Assembly: GCA_022452035.1 (NCBI GenBank)
Contig: JAKURV010000015.1
Location: 1-54,669 of the forward strand
Reading direction: 5' to 3'
DNA: 54,669 nt
Source of the DNA: Acidimicrobiales bacterium
Lineage (GTDB): Bacteria > Actinomycetota > Acidimicrobiia > Acidimicrobiales > MedAcidi-G1
Shown here: piece after piece, positions 25,762 to 34,180 of the stretch
Position numbering within the stretch: the first letter of the stretch is position 1
Layout: the number at the start of each line of letters is the position of its first letter
The notes under the pieces: generated by a model
Databases searched by the model: none
Told to the model about the DNA's origin: nothing
Seen by the model: only the letters and a program-made list of their open reading frames with translations
Made by a program: the position numbers and the translations under genes

Positions 25762-27630
25762 TCAGCCTCCGGTCGTGGCCCCGGCGGCCTCAAGACGGGC
25801 TGCCTCGGCCGCTTCGACGAGGATTCGGTTGCGGGCCGGAGTCATGGCCATCACGCGACCAGCATGGTCCAAGCCGACCCGCTCGTCGACCGACGGAATT
25901 CGCAGTTGGCGAACTGCGAACCGGGCGAACTCGGCGAACACTGGGGCCGCCGCCCGCCCTCCCGAGTAGCTGTGCGCAGCCGGCTCGTCGACAACCACCA
26001 GCACTGCCAGCCGGGGTGCCTCTGCTGGGAGGAAGCCGGCGAAGCTGGCTACGTAGGTCCGGTCACCTTTGCTGCCGTATCCCCCAGACGAATGTGGTTT
26101 CCATGCCGTACCGGTTTTGCCGGCGACGCGATAGCCGGTCACTTGGGCCCTCGTCCCGGTACCCGACTCCACCACCTGCTCCATCATGGCCACCACCTCG
26201 GAGGCGACGGCAGCCGGTACGACAGTCATCGATGGCCGAACACGACGGGGGCTGAACACCCCACCATCGTCTCGCGTTCCGAGCACCAAGGTGGGCGCGG
26301 GCCTGATTCCGCCGTTGGCCAGGGTGGCGTAGGCGGTCAGCATCTGGAGCGGGGTGACGGCCACCCCCTGGCCGATTGCGATGGTGGGCAGCGACGTACC
26401 GGACCAGCGCCCCACCGGTTCCAGGATTCCCCGGGCCTCCCCTGGGAAATCCAGGTCGGTCACCGACCCCAGTCCGAACTCCCGAAACTCTTCGTGGAGA
26501 GCCTCCGGACCTAGGTCCTGAGCCCACAGGATGGTGCCCACGTTGGAGGATCGACGGACAATGTCGGCCACCGTGAGTTCCTCGGGGTCGTGTGCTGGGG
26601 TGTCCTTAAAGGTGGCGTCGTGGACCTCCAGGCGTCCCGGTACCTCGCGTACGGTCGCGGGGGCGGCTACTGCCCCGTTCAGGATGGCCGAGAAGGTCAG
26701 GGGCTTGATGATGGAGCCCGGCTCGTAGGTCCAGGTGACGGCCCTGTGTTCGCTGGAGATTCCGACCCGACCGTCCTCGTCTCTCCGGACTGTGGTCGAG
26801 GCCAGGATCTGCCCGGTCGCCGGGTCCATAGCCACCAGGACTCCACCCTCGGCGTCGGCCCGCTCCACCCCCTCAATCAGCAGCCTCTCCGCCTCAAACT
26901 GGAGGGCCCGATCCAAGGTCAGGACCAGGGTTCGTCCGTGGGCGGCAGGCTCCACCGAATACTCGCCACCCGGGATGGAGACGCCCTGGAGTCCCCTCTC
27001 CACGATCTTTTCGCCATCGGTTCCCGACAGGAGACTGTCGTAAACCAGCTCCATGCCGCTAATGCCCTTGGCGTCGATGTCCGTCCGACCCAGGACGGCC
27101 AGAGCCGAGTCGCCACCCGGCCGGACCCGCGCTCGTTCCTCGTCGAAGTAAACGCCGGTCACGCCCAACCGAAGGGTCGCTGCGGCCACCTCGTCGGAGA
27201 CCTGGCGTCCCAACCAGACGAACTGAGAATCCCTGGATAGCCGCTCCTCGAGCAGCGACACGTCGGCGTCCAGAATGCCGGACAGCGTCCGCGCTGCCCT
27301 GACCGGGTCCTCCACCTGGAGGGGGTTGGCCCACACTGACGTGCGAGGCACCGAGAGGACGAGATCAACGCCGTTACGGTCCACAATGGCACCCCGGGCC
27401 GCTTGGAGAGCAACGGTCTTGATGCGCTGCATCTCGCCGTGAGCCACGAATCGGTCTGGATCGAGGAGCTGCAGGGTGGCCAGGCGCCACCCGAAGAGGC
27501 CGGCTATCCCCGCTAAGAGGACACCGACCAGGACCGCTCGACGCCTGAAACGCTGGTAGGTGTCGTACCGGGGAACGTCGATCCCCGCTCCACGCCCACG
27601 GGCCGCCAACCCGTCGGGCTGTCGGCTCAC
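25762..27630 (-). CDS. ftsI: Division-specific transpeptidase FtsI (class B PBP)
   Basis: 622 residues. Short cytoplasmic tail, one membrane segment (AVLVGVLLAGIAGLFGWRLA, about 32-51), PBP dimerisation domain (ARGAIVDRNGVDLVLS), and transpeptidase domain with SIIK (Ser306, Lys309), SSN (361-363) and KTG (505-507). It cross-links septal peptidoglycan in partnership with FtsW. The C-terminal tail after residue 560 (ending EAAGATTGG) is extra and Ala-rich. GTG start overlapping ftsL as GTGA. Confidence 0.98.
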   Translation of the reverse strand: MSRQPDGLAARGRGAGIDVPRYDTYQRFRRRAVLVGVLLAGIAGLFGWRLATLQLLDPDRFVAHGEMQRIKTVALQAARGAIVDRNGVDLVLSVPRTSVWANPLQVEDPVRAARTLSGILDADVSLLEERLSRDSQFVWLGRQVSDEVAAATLRLGVTGVYFDEERARVRPGGDSALAVLGRTDIDAKGISGMELVYDSLLSGTDGEKIVERGLQGVSIPGGEYSVEPAAHGRTLVLTLDRALQFEAERLLIEGVERADAEGGVLVAMDPATGQILASTTVRRDEDGRVGISSEHRAVTWTYEPGSIIKPLTFSAILNGAVAAPATVREVPGRLEVHDATFKDTPAHDPEELTVADIVRRSSNVGTILWAQDLGPEALHEEFREFGLGSVTDLDFPGEARGILEPVGRWSGTSLPTIAIGQGVAVTPLQMLTAYATLANGGIRPAPTLVLGTRDDGGVFSPRRVRPSMTVVPAAVASEVVAMMEQVVESGTGTRAQVTGYRVAGKTGTAWKPHSSGGYGSKGDRTYVASFAGFLPAEAPRLAVLVVVDEPAAHSYSGGRAAAPVFAEFARFAVRQLRIPSVDERVGLDHAGRVMAMTPARNRILVEAAEAARLEAAGATTGG

Positions 27631-28043
27631 CGGGTCGATCCGGAGAAGGGGTCGCCCTCGGGAGCCGCGAGGATGGTCAGCCGGTCGTCGAAAGCCGCCG
27701 ACGCTAGGTACACGCGGGCCGGCGGGAACACCATGCCTAATCGCCCGTTGGCGACTTCGAGGATCCGACTCGGGCTCTCCAGGCGGGCCACCTCCGCCCG
27801 GAGGACTTGGGCCCGTTCGTGGCCGTTCTCCAGTCGTCGCTGGAGGCGATCAAACTCAAACTGTCCGCTGACCACAATGCTGTGAAAAGCCGCCAGGGCC
27901 AGCAGGGTGGCGAAAAACCCGACCACGGCCAGCGCTCCGAAGACCCCGACGGCTGGTCCGGTGACCGTCCGTGCCGACGGCCCGGAAACCCGGCGGTCGG
28001 TCGTGGTTCGGGGCAGGCGTGCCGGGCTAAGGACGGCAGTCAT
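27627..28043 (-). CDS. ftsL: FtsL-like septum protein
   Basis: 138 residues: a basic N-terminal tail (about 30 residues), one membrane segment (GVFGALAVVGFFATLLALAAF) and a periplasmic coiled coil (FDRLQRRLENGHERAQVLRAEVARLE). Sequence is poorly conserved, so the call rests on topology and on position between rsmH and ftsI, where ftsL always lies. ATG overlaps the rsmH stop as ATGA. Confidence 0.88.
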   Translation of the reverse strand: MTAVLSPARLPRTTTDRRVSGPSARTVTGPAVGVFGALAVVGFFATLLALAAFHSIVVSGQFEFDRLQRRLENGHERAQVLRAEVARLESPSRILEVANGRLGMVFPPARVYLASAAFDDRLTILAAPEGDPFSGSTR

Positions 28044-29002
28044 CGGCGCTCTAGCACTCGGAGGCGTGCGCTGGCAGCCCGCGGGTTATCTCGGGCCTCG
28101 TCCTCCGACGGGACACGGCCGGCCCGTCGGGGTAGCACCACGAGGGGGGTCGCCCCACAAGTACACGGCAGCCGACGCGGACAGTTACAGCCGCCAGTGG
28201 CTGCCCGGTCGAAACAGTGCTTCACGATACGGTCCTCGCCGGAGTGGTACGACAGAACGGCTCCCCGACCGCTCGGGACCAGCCGTCGGACCGCCTCGTC
28301 TAGGGCGGCGCCCAACTGATCCAGTTCGGCGTTCACCTCGATGCGGATGGCCTGGAAGGTGCGCTTCGCTGGGTGCCCACCACGGCGACGCGTCGCGGCG
28401 GGAATGGCGTCACGAACGACTTCGGCAAGATGGGCTGTGTCCAACACCGGGCGGGCGGCCACGACAGCACGGGCAATGCGCCGGGCATGGCGCTCGTCGG
28501 CATAATCAACGAGCAGGCGGGCTAGGGAACGCTCGTCGTAGCCGTTCACGACGTCGGCCGCCGTCACGGCCTGGCGACGATCCATGCGCATATCCAGCGG
28601 TCCCGCCTCCCGGTAGCTAAATCCCCGCTCAACCCGGTCAAGTTGCGGGGAGGAGACGCCCAGGTCAAACAGGAAGCCGGCCAGGTGGGTGACGCCAGCA
28701 CTGTCCAGCACGGAGCCAAGGTCCATGAAGGCGGCCCGGTGCAGCTCGACCCGGTCACCGAATGGGGCCAGCCGGGAGGTGCTCGCCACCAGCGCCTGGT
28801 CATCGCGGTCAAGCCCGAGAACCCGGAGGTCGCCTCTCGTTGCCAGTACGGCTTCGGCGTGACCTCCGCCGCCTACCGTGGCGTCCAGTACCACACCGGA
28901 CGGCGCGTCTGCCAGAGCTTCCAGGACCTCGGCCACCATGACCGGCCGATGCTCGAAGCCAGCGGGCTGCTCCCCGTTGTCCTCCCCGCCTCGTTTCACC
29001 AT
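28040..29002 (-). CDS. rsmH: 16S rRNA (cytosine-1402-N4)-methyltransferase RsmH
   Basis: 320 residues from ATG 29002 (MVKRGGEDNG); the family core begins FEHRPVMVAEVLEAL, so the open frame further upstream is not coding by homology. SAM-binding VVLDATVGGGGHAEAVL, FLFDLGVSSPQLD, RGFSYREAGPLDMRMD and the late SYHSGEDRIVK are all family motifs. It methylates C1402 in the 30S P site. A 245 nt stretch separates it from mraZ. Confidence 0.97.
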   Translation of the reverse strand: MVKRGGEDNGEQPAGFEHRPVMVAEVLEALADAPSGVVLDATVGGGGHAEAVLATRGDLRVLGLDRDDQALVASTSRLAPFGDRVELHRAAFMDLGSVLDSAGVTHLAGFLFDLGVSSPQLDRVERGFSYREAGPLDMRMDRRQAVTAADVVNGYDERSLARLLVDYADERHARRIARAVVAARPVLDTAHLAEVVRDAIPAATRRRGGHPAKRTFQAIRIEVNAELDQLGAALDEAVRRLVPSGRGAVLSYHSGEDRIVKHCFDRAATGGCNCPRRLPCTCGATPLVVLPRRAGRVPSEDEARDNPRAASARLRVLERR

Positions 29003-29247
29003 CGTTCGGTCCGCCGATCCGTGGACCTCGACGAAGCCGGTCCCGATGGCCCGTCCCTCGACCGTCCCCCGATCTGCTGGCGCACGTCGGGATGTCTCCC
29101 CGAATCGGGCTGGATGGCAAGCGGGCGGAGTAGGGGCCTCCCATCCTGCGGACCGGGGGACGGTCCAGGGACGAACCGGTCGGTGACCGGTCGTCGTGGT
29201 CTGTGGTTGTCGTGGTGCGTACTTCCTCTCGGCCCAAATTCCGTGGG
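29003..29247 (-). other. Long spacer between mraZ and rsmH
   Basis: 245 nt without a recognisable gene, although the rsmH frame has no stop in it. It contains a perfect 7-bp inverted repeat ACCGGTC-GGT-GACCGGT at 29175-29191 with no T run. All other junctions from rsmH to ftsQ are overlaps or gaps of 1 nt, so this leader stands out. Confidence 0.4.
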
Positions 29248-29673
29248 TTAGATCCCGCCGGTCATCCCCATGGCCTCGGCCACCAGACGATCTAGGTCCG
29301 GTGCCATGTCCGCCCAGGTAATGGGGTTCCAGATCTCGATCCGGTCGATGGCCCCGCAGACCACCACCTCGTGTTCCAAGCGGGCGAAAGCGCGCAACTT
29401 CTCGGGGAGCATCACCCGTCCCTGGGCGTCGGGACTGACCTCCACGGAGCCAGACGAGACGCCGCGGCGCACGTTGGGCTCCAGCTCGCCGGAACGGATC
29501 TTTTCCTCGACGCTGGCCACCATCGAGTCGAAGCGCTCCGAGGGCCAAAGGGAAATACAGCCGTCGCCCGGGGAGAGATAGACCACACCGGAGAAGTGGC
29601 TCCGGAATCTGGCCGGGAGGACCAGGCGGCCCTTGTCGTCCAGCGAACGCTCGTGGGTTCCCACAATTGCCAT
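29248..29673 (-). CDS. mraZ: Transcriptional regulator MraZ
   Basis: 141 residues with two SpoVT/AbrB-like half domains, each with its DxxGR signature (DDKGRLVLPARFR at about 12-24; DAQGRVMLPEKLR at about 82-94). MraZ forms ring oligomers and represses the dcw promoter by binding GTGGG direct repeats. ATG with AGGAGGG 8 nt upstream. It is the first gene of the dcw operon, and its promoter carries matching repeats. Confidence 0.97.
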   Translation of the reverse strand: MAIVGTHERSLDDKGRLVLPARFRSHFSGVVYLSPGDGCISLWPSERFDSMVASVEEKIRSGELEPNVRRGVSSGSVEVSPDAQGRVMLPEKLRAFARLEHEVVVCGAIDRIEIWNPITWADMAPDLDRLVAEAMGMTGGI

Positions 29674-29769
29674 GTCCGGTCCCTCCTTCCCTCTCGTCGC
29701 TCTGGCCGGACCGATGCGACCGACCGGGGTATAACGTTGTCCCGATTTCCCACATCGCTGACATTATCT

Positions 29770-29794
29770 GCCATTATATCCCACTTTCTCCCAC
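29770..29794 (-). promoter_or_regulatory. MraZ operator: GTGGG direct repeats
   Basis: Minus strand: GTGGG (29790-29794), AGAAA, GTGGG (29780-29784), ATATA, then the weaker ATGGC (29770-29774). Exact 10-bp periodicity with 5-nt spacers matches characterised MraZ boxes. The boxes lie between and over the -35 and -10 elements. A further GTGGG-AAATC-GGGAC pair is at 29739-29753 in the leader. Confidence 0.8.
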
Positions 29795-29802
29795 CAATAC
29801 AA
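29773..29802 (-). promoter_or_regulatory. dcw operon promoter (TTGTAT-N18-TATAAT)
   Basis: Minus strand TTGTAT (29797-29802) and a consensus TATAAT (29773-29778) with 18 nt spacing. Predicted transcription start near 29766, giving a leader of about 93 nt before mraZ. This is an A/T-rich island in GC-rich surroundings. Confidence 0.75.
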
Positions 29803-29923
29803 GGGCGGGCTCCACCCGGCGGAACGTGGGGTTGGAGCTGTCGGCGGGGTACCGGGAACCGGAAGATTTGATCGTTAGGAGGCCTGGGCACCGAAGCGAT
29901 CCGGTGGGATGGGCTCGGGTGGA

Positions 29924-30574
29924 TCAGGGAAGGTGCGACACAAGGGACTCGACGAGTTCGTCCGGATCCACCCCCACCGGGGTAGCCGCGGCCGCCAGGT
30001 CCCGAAGGGCCTCGTCGGTGGGCGTCAGCCCCAGAAGGTCCACCAGGACGTCCGTCGGCCACGCCAGGAGCGCCGTGCACTGGAACCGCGCCCCAAACCG
30101 GTCCCTCCGCTGGGAGATACCGACCACCTTGCGGCCGTCCACCAGGACCTCACCGGGCCCTCGGCCGGCGAAGCACACCAGGCCGCCCCACCGGCCCTCA
30201 TTCAGGGCGCCTCGATGGACCGTCCCGCTAACGCCCAGGTCGGCAAGCGCCGCTCGCCAGACCTCACCCACCCACCAGGCCGACCGACCTACATCGTCAT
30301 CCCACAACCGGTCCCCTCGGGGCACCAAGAGATCGACCCAGACCACCTCGCCGGGTCGAAGAAGGACCGCTCCCCCACCCGACCGCCGCCGGACCACATC
30401 GACACCACCGCGGACAACCACGTCACGCTGGGCGGCACCCAACACCATCGTCGGATGGTCCACCTGATGGACAAGTACAGCCCGACCGTCGATCGGGTCG
30501 AGGAGTTCATGGCGTTCGGCCACGGTCCCGGTTGGCCATCGGACGTCCCACGATGACTGGGCAGTTCCGCTCAC
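29924..30574 (-). CDS. Lipoate-protein ligase A family protein
   Basis: 216 residues of the biotin/lipoate A/B ligase fold. RRRSGGGAV (62-70) is the lipoyl-AMP-binding glycine loop, and VDGRKVVGISQRR carries the conserved Lys (about 149). The accessory C-terminal domain of E. coli LplA is missing, as in short LplA/LipM-type enzymes, so it may act as a ligase with a partner or as an octanoyl/lipoyl transferase. Possible target: the E2 subunit encoded at 52615. GTG start 6 nt after the small upstream gene; 250 nt (mraZ promoter region) follow its stop. Confidence 0.85.
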   Translation of the reverse strand: MSGTAQSSWDVRWPTGTVAERHELLDPIDGRAVLVHQVDHPTMVLGAAQRDVVVRGGVDVVRRRSGGGAVLLRPGEVVWVDLLVPRGDRLWDDDVGRSAWWVGEVWRAALADLGVSGTVHRGALNEGRWGGLVCFAGRGPGEVLVDGRKVVGISQRRDRFGARFQCTALLAWPTDVLVDLLGLTPTDEALRDLAAAATPVGVDPDELVESLVSHLP

Positions 30575-30580
30575 GGTTGG

Positions 30581-30856
30581 TCAGCCATCCTCCCGGTGGC
30601 CGACGGGTGCCGCGTCCGGAAATCTCCGGACCCACGACAACCACACCACCACGTCACCCGCCGTGGGGGGGGCCTCCGGATCGCCGTACTGGGTAATAAC
30701 CCGGAAGCGGGCGTAAGGGGCCGCAGGGACGGGGAGGAACGGTGGGCGCCGCCACCACCCCCGACCGGCCAGCCGGACGGTCTGGCGGACGGCCACCGAC
30801 CAGAGCCACGGCCTAACAGCAACGGCCACAGCCACCCGAACCATCCATCCGTTCAC
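30581..30856 (-). CDS. Small conserved actinobacterial protein of unknown function
   Basis: 91 residues from GTG 30856, which overlaps the ROK gene stop as GTGA. The sequence (VRVAVAVAVRPWLWSVAVRQ, then RGWWRRPPFLPVP, Y.RFRVITQYGD, DVVVWLSWVRRF) has the look of a conserved basic and Trp-rich family that I recall from other actinobacteria; no function is known to me. No signal peptide and only weak hydrophobic segments. It sits between ROK kinase and lipoate ligase genes in a tight operon. Confidence 0.75.
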   Translation of the reverse strand: MNGWMVRVAVAVAVRPWLWSVAVRQTVRLAGRGWWRRPPFLPVPAAPYARFRVITQYGDPEAPPTAGDVVVWLSWVRRFPDAAPVGHREDG

Positions 30857-31743
30857 GACGTGCCCTCCACGCCGGTCCCCTCCGGCCTCCGGCGGACGTG
30901 GTGCCACAAGGCTGCCGCTCCGACCAGCGGCCCGTCGGCGCCCAGCCCGGCTGGCACGATCTTCGCACCTCGTGTGAATTCCAGCCCACACTCCCGATCC
31001 AGGCGCTCCTGGGCCGCTTCGAAAAACGGAGCACCAAAGCCCAGGGCAACCGAGCCAGCCACCACGACCAGGGGGATATCGAGCAGGTTGACCACGGTGG
31101 CCACCGCCCGCCCGACTAGGTCTCCAGTCCGACGCCGGACCTCCAGGTCGGCCTCCGAAGCCGGCTGACCGGTCTCCCGTCGGATGGCTGGGCCGGAGGC
31201 CAGCGCCTCCAAGCACCCCCGACGCCCGCAGGCGCAATTCGGACCGTCTGGCTCCACCACCACGTGTCCGATGTGGCCAGCATTGCCCGCCGCTCCATCT
31301 AGGAGGCGGCCATCTACAACCAGCCCGCCACCCACTCCCGTAGACACCACCATGGCCAGATAGTCCCGTTCGCCGATCGCCGCCCCACACCACCCCTCTC
31401 CCAGGGCCAGGGCCTTGGCGTCGTTGTCCACCACCACCGGAAGGCCGGTGTGGTCTGCCAGACGCCCGGCAAGGGCGAAGTCCCGCCACTGCGGAATGTT
31501 CAGCGGTGACACCCGGTCCCCACCGGCCGACATTGGGCCTCCGCAGCCGACTCCGATTCCGGCCACTGATTCGGCATCCAGCAGCGGTTCAACAAGATCG
31601 GCCAAGGATCCAAAAAGCTCGTCGGCGTCCCGGCCTCCGGTGGGGACACGAGCCTGACTCCGGACCCGCCCATCTGGGTCGATGACGCCGGCAGCCAACT
31701 TCGTGCCTCCGACGTCTACGGCCAGGACACGTTCCCGGACCAT
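30853..31743 (-). CDS. ROK family sugar kinase (glucokinase-like)
   Basis: 296 residues from ATG 31743; the open frame upstream is not family sequence. ATP-binding LAVDVGGTKLAAGV (DVGGTK 10-15), catalytic DND (Asp108), and the ROK zinc site with CACGRRGC (Cys170, Cys172, Cys177) after GHIGH. No N-terminal HTH, so a kinase and not a repressor. Glucose or a related hexose is the likely substrate, phosphorylated with ATP or polyphosphate. Stop overlaps the next small gene. Confidence 0.93.
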   Translation of the reverse strand: MVRERVLAVDVGGTKLAAGVIDPDGRVRSQARVPTGGRDADELFGSLADLVEPLLDAESVAGIGVGCGGPMSAGGDRVSPLNIPQWRDFALAGRLADHTGLPVVVDNDAKALALGEGWCGAAIGERDYLAMVVSTGVGGGLVVDGRLLDGAAGNAGHIGHVVVEPDGPNCACGRRGCLEALASGPAIRRETGQPASEADLEVRRRTGDLVGRAVATVVNLLDIPLVVVAGSVALGFGAPFFEAAQERLDRECGLEFTRGAKIVPAGLGADGPLVGAAALWHHVRRRPEGTGVEGTS

Positions 31744-31783
31744 GGTCCCGATCTGGTCGAACTCCCCTCCGGGGAAGGTCGCC

Positions 31784-32182
31784 TCAGGCCCGGCCGTGGT
31801 CGCCCCGACGGAATCGGTCGCGCATGCGCTCCCGGACCCGGGCGCCTGTACCACCAACAACCTCACGGATGCCCGCTGTCCGTCCCGAACCGGCCACAAC
31901 TCGCAGTCCCGTCCGCCCCACCTGGCGGGCATTTCGCTCCAGGGCCAGGGAGGCGCCCAGCATCACCAGGAAGCCCACGAAGGCCAAGACGAAAGAGGTT
32001 GAGAGGGTCACGACCATCACCAGTACGCCGCCAACGAAGCCAACTACCGCCCACTTCATGCTGCGGAGGGGCTGCGTGAAGACCGTGGTTTCGCTCACCT
32101 CGCGTACGAGATCTGGGTCGGTCTCGGACAACCGCTCCTCGATCTCACTGAGGATCCTCTCCTCGTCCTCCGACAGTGGCAC
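31784..32182 (-). CDS. DUF3040 membrane protein
   Basis: 132 residues from GTG 32182 with GAGGA 8 nt upstream. PLSEDEERILSEIEERL is the DUF3040 N-terminal signature seen across actinobacteria beside dinB and dcw genes. Two adjacent membrane segments (WAVVGFVGGVLVMVVTL and SFVLAFVGFLVMLGASLAL) form a hairpin, then a basic C-tail. Function unknown. It lies 118 nt after dinB and 40 nt before the ROK gene. Confidence 0.9.
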   Translation of the reverse strand: MPLSEDEERILSEIEERLSETDPDLVREVSETTVFTQPLRSMKWAVVGFVGGVLVMVVTLSTSFVLAFVGFLVMLGASLALERNARQVGRTGLRVVAGSGRTAGIREVVGGTGARVRERMRDRFRRGDHGRA

Positions 32183-32300
32183 CCGGTCGTTCCTCGCCTC
32201 GACACCCGTTCTGGTCCCCTCCAGCATCGCACAGCGCGTCGCGAGCAACAACGCGCATACCGGGCCCACCGGTCCGGGCGACAACCCCTCCAAGCCTCCC

Positions 32301-33566
32301 TCAGCCGTCGGGACCCCACTGTCCGTCTCCTCGTTCTCGGGGCTGCAGCCCCTCAGGTCCGACGGTGGCCGCCGGACCGATCGAGGCTGTGCCAAACCGT
32401 TTCCGGATTTGTTCCACCGCCTCCTCGGCGTCTCTCCATCCCGGATCCTCAACGTCCTCAAGCCGAAGTTGGCGAACGGAAGCGTCCCGGAGGCCACTCA
32501 TCGATACCCCCAGGAGGCGGAGGCCTGGCGACGTGTCCACGGTGTCGAGCAGGTTCATGGCTACCTCCAGGACCTCAACCACCAGGTCGGTGGCCTCCGA
32601 AAGGGTCTGCGATCGGCTGATCGTCGTGAAATCCGGATACCTAAGCTTCACGGTGACCGTGCGGCCAGCTACCCCGACCTCGCGGAGCCTCCGGCCCACC
32701 GCATCCACCATCCGGACCAGCTCCCGGTGAACCTCGTCGGGATCCACCAGGTCTCGGACGAAGGTCTCCTCGTGGCCAATCGATCGGGTCGGCTGGTCCG
32801 GGTCCACCGGTCGGTCATCGATCCCACGGGAAAGTCGCCAGAACTGGGTCCCGGCGGCCTGGCCTACAGCGGACACCAGGGTGTCTTCGGGGACCTGGCG
32901 CAGGTCGCTCACCGTGGCAACTCCGAGGCGCTGGAGGCGCTCGAGGGTCCGAGGCCCCACCCCCCAAACCGCCTCTACCGGCAGGGGGTCGAGGAACTCC
33001 CAGATGCTGTCGGCCGGAACCACGTGCACGCCGCTCCCGGGGACCGGTCCTGCAAGACCAGCAGATGGCTTGGCCTGTTCGCTGGCCAGTTTGGCCAGGA
33101 ACTTGTTGGGGGCCACCCCCACGCTGCACGTCAGCTTCTCCTCAGTCAGGACGTCGGTTCGGATGGCCGCCGCCACGTCGGTCGGTGACCCGTGGAGGCG
33201 TTCCGACCCGGCCACGTCGAGAAACGCCTCGTCCAGCGACATCGGCTCAACAAGCGGCGTGTACCGCCGGAAGACCTCCATCACCCGGCGGCTTACTTCG
33301 CCGTAGTGCCGGTGGTCTCCCGGGAGGAAGGTCAGGTCCGGACACATTCGGCGGGCCCGCGTCGACGGCATCGCCGACCGCACGCCGAATGTCCGAGCCT
33401 CGTAGGAGGCGGCGGCAACCACCCCGCGGTCACCTTCCCCGCCGACCACCACCGGTCGTCCCCGGAGTTCCGGGCGGCGGACCAGCTCTACCGATACGAA
33501 GAAGGCGTCCATGTCGACATGCAGGATCGGCGTTCCCGATACCGGTGGGCGTCTTCGGTCAGCCAT
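32301..33566 (-). CDS. dinB: DNA polymerase IV (Y family)
   Basis: 421 residues. Catalytic HVDMDAFFVSVE (Asp18) and SLDEAFLDV (Asp112, Glu113), YEARTFGVRSAMPS finger, CSVGVAPNKFLAKLASE, helix-hairpin-helix VWGVGPRTLERLQRLGV and the little-finger domain. Performs error-prone translesion synthesis. No clear beta-clamp motif was identified at the C terminus, which ends in a Gly/Pro-rich tail. The start overlaps the NUDIX gene by 8 nt. No LexA-type box is evident. Confidence 0.96.
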   Translation of the reverse strand: MADRRRPPVSGTPILHVDMDAFFVSVELVRRPELRGRPVVVGGEGDRGVVAAASYEARTFGVRSAMPSTRARRMCPDLTFLPGDHRHYGEVSRRVMEVFRRYTPLVEPMSLDEAFLDVAGSERLHGSPTDVAAAIRTDVLTEEKLTCSVGVAPNKFLAKLASEQAKPSAGLAGPVPGSGVHVVPADSIWEFLDPLPVEAVWGVGPRTLERLQRLGVATVSDLRQVPEDTLVSAVGQAAGTQFWRLSRGIDDRPVDPDQPTRSIGHEETFVRDLVDPDEVHRELVRMVDAVGRRLREVGVAGRTVTVKLRYPDFTTISRSQTLSEATDLVVEVLEVAMNLLDTVDTSPGLRLLGVSMSGLRDASVRQLRLEDVEDPGWRDAEEAVEQIRKRFGTASIGPAATVGPEGLQPRERGDGQWGPDG

Positions 33567-34110
33567 CGGGAGGATCCAGCCGCTCTACCGTTAGATCTCC
33601 GGGGTTTGATCCGCGGGCCACGTAAGAGAATTCGGGCACCTCCAACTCCCCGGCCTGGGAACCGGCCAACCATTCGGTCACCGGTTCGCTCACCCAGCGG
33701 GGGGCGGTGGCCAGTAGCAGTCCGGCTGCCTCGGCGTCCACGAAGCGGGCGTCTTCCACAATGTGGTCCGGGTCATCGAGCACCACCTCACCGGTCCAGG
33801 AGAGCGCTCGGTGTACGTCCACCCCCAGGACCATGTCGCGGTCCGGGAATTCAACCGATACGCGATAGAGGACCTCAGACCACCGCTCCACGATTAAGCC
33901 TGTTTCCTCGACCACCTCGCGGGACAAGGCAGCCAGGGGCTCCTCTCCCGGATCCACCACGCCGCCGGGCGGCGTCCACTCCAGGCGGCCGTTGCGACGA
34001 CCGATCGTACGGTCAAAGGCACCTCGCCGATTAGCTACCAGTAGGACCGTCGACCGATCCACAAGCAGCCCACCAACCACCCGCCACCGTCGAGTCCGAG
34101 CCGCTGCCAC
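33559..34110 (-). CDS. NUDIX hydrolase
   Basis: 183 residues from GTG 34110; GTG 34080 is an alternative, and the ATG at 34275 would run across the divergent gene. The NUDIX box GVVDPGEE to REVVEETGL (about 50-72) is complete. The family cleaves nucleoside diphosphates linked to another moiety; a house-cleaning role beside dinB is only suggested by position. The C-terminal quarter (WVSEPVTEWLAGSQAGELEV onwards) is outside the domain. It overlaps dinB by 8 nt. Confidence 0.85.
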   Translation of the reverse strand: MAAARTRRWRVVGGLLVDRSTVLLVANRRGAFDRTIGRRNGRLEWTPPGGVVDPGEEPLAALSREVVEETGLIVERWSEVLYRVSVEFPDRDMVLGVDVHRALSWTGEVVLDDPDHIVEDARFVDAEAAGLLLATAPRWVSEPVTEWLAGSQAGELEVPEFSYVARGSNPGDLTVERLDPPDG

Positions 34111-34167
34111 CAGCGCAGTCTGACACCTTGGGCCGATCGCCCTCCCGGTGCCCCAGACGGCCAGCGG

Positions 34168-34173
34168 TAGCCT
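34168..34173 (+). promoter_or_regulatory. -10 box TAGCCT of the small membrane protein gene (leaderless)
   Basis: TAGCCT ends exactly 7 nt before the GTG at 34181, predicting transcription start at the start codon. Confidence 0.5.
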
Positions 34174-34180
34174 CCGACCT

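Noticed and set aside
15360-29673. Missing ftsA as an anomaly
   Set aside because: Actinobacteria normally lack FtsA and use SepF, which is present here.
29003-29764. Extension of the rsmH frame to a 574-residue protein
   Set aside because: The extra part overlaps mraZ on the same strand, is not like any RsmH and precedes the family's conserved start.
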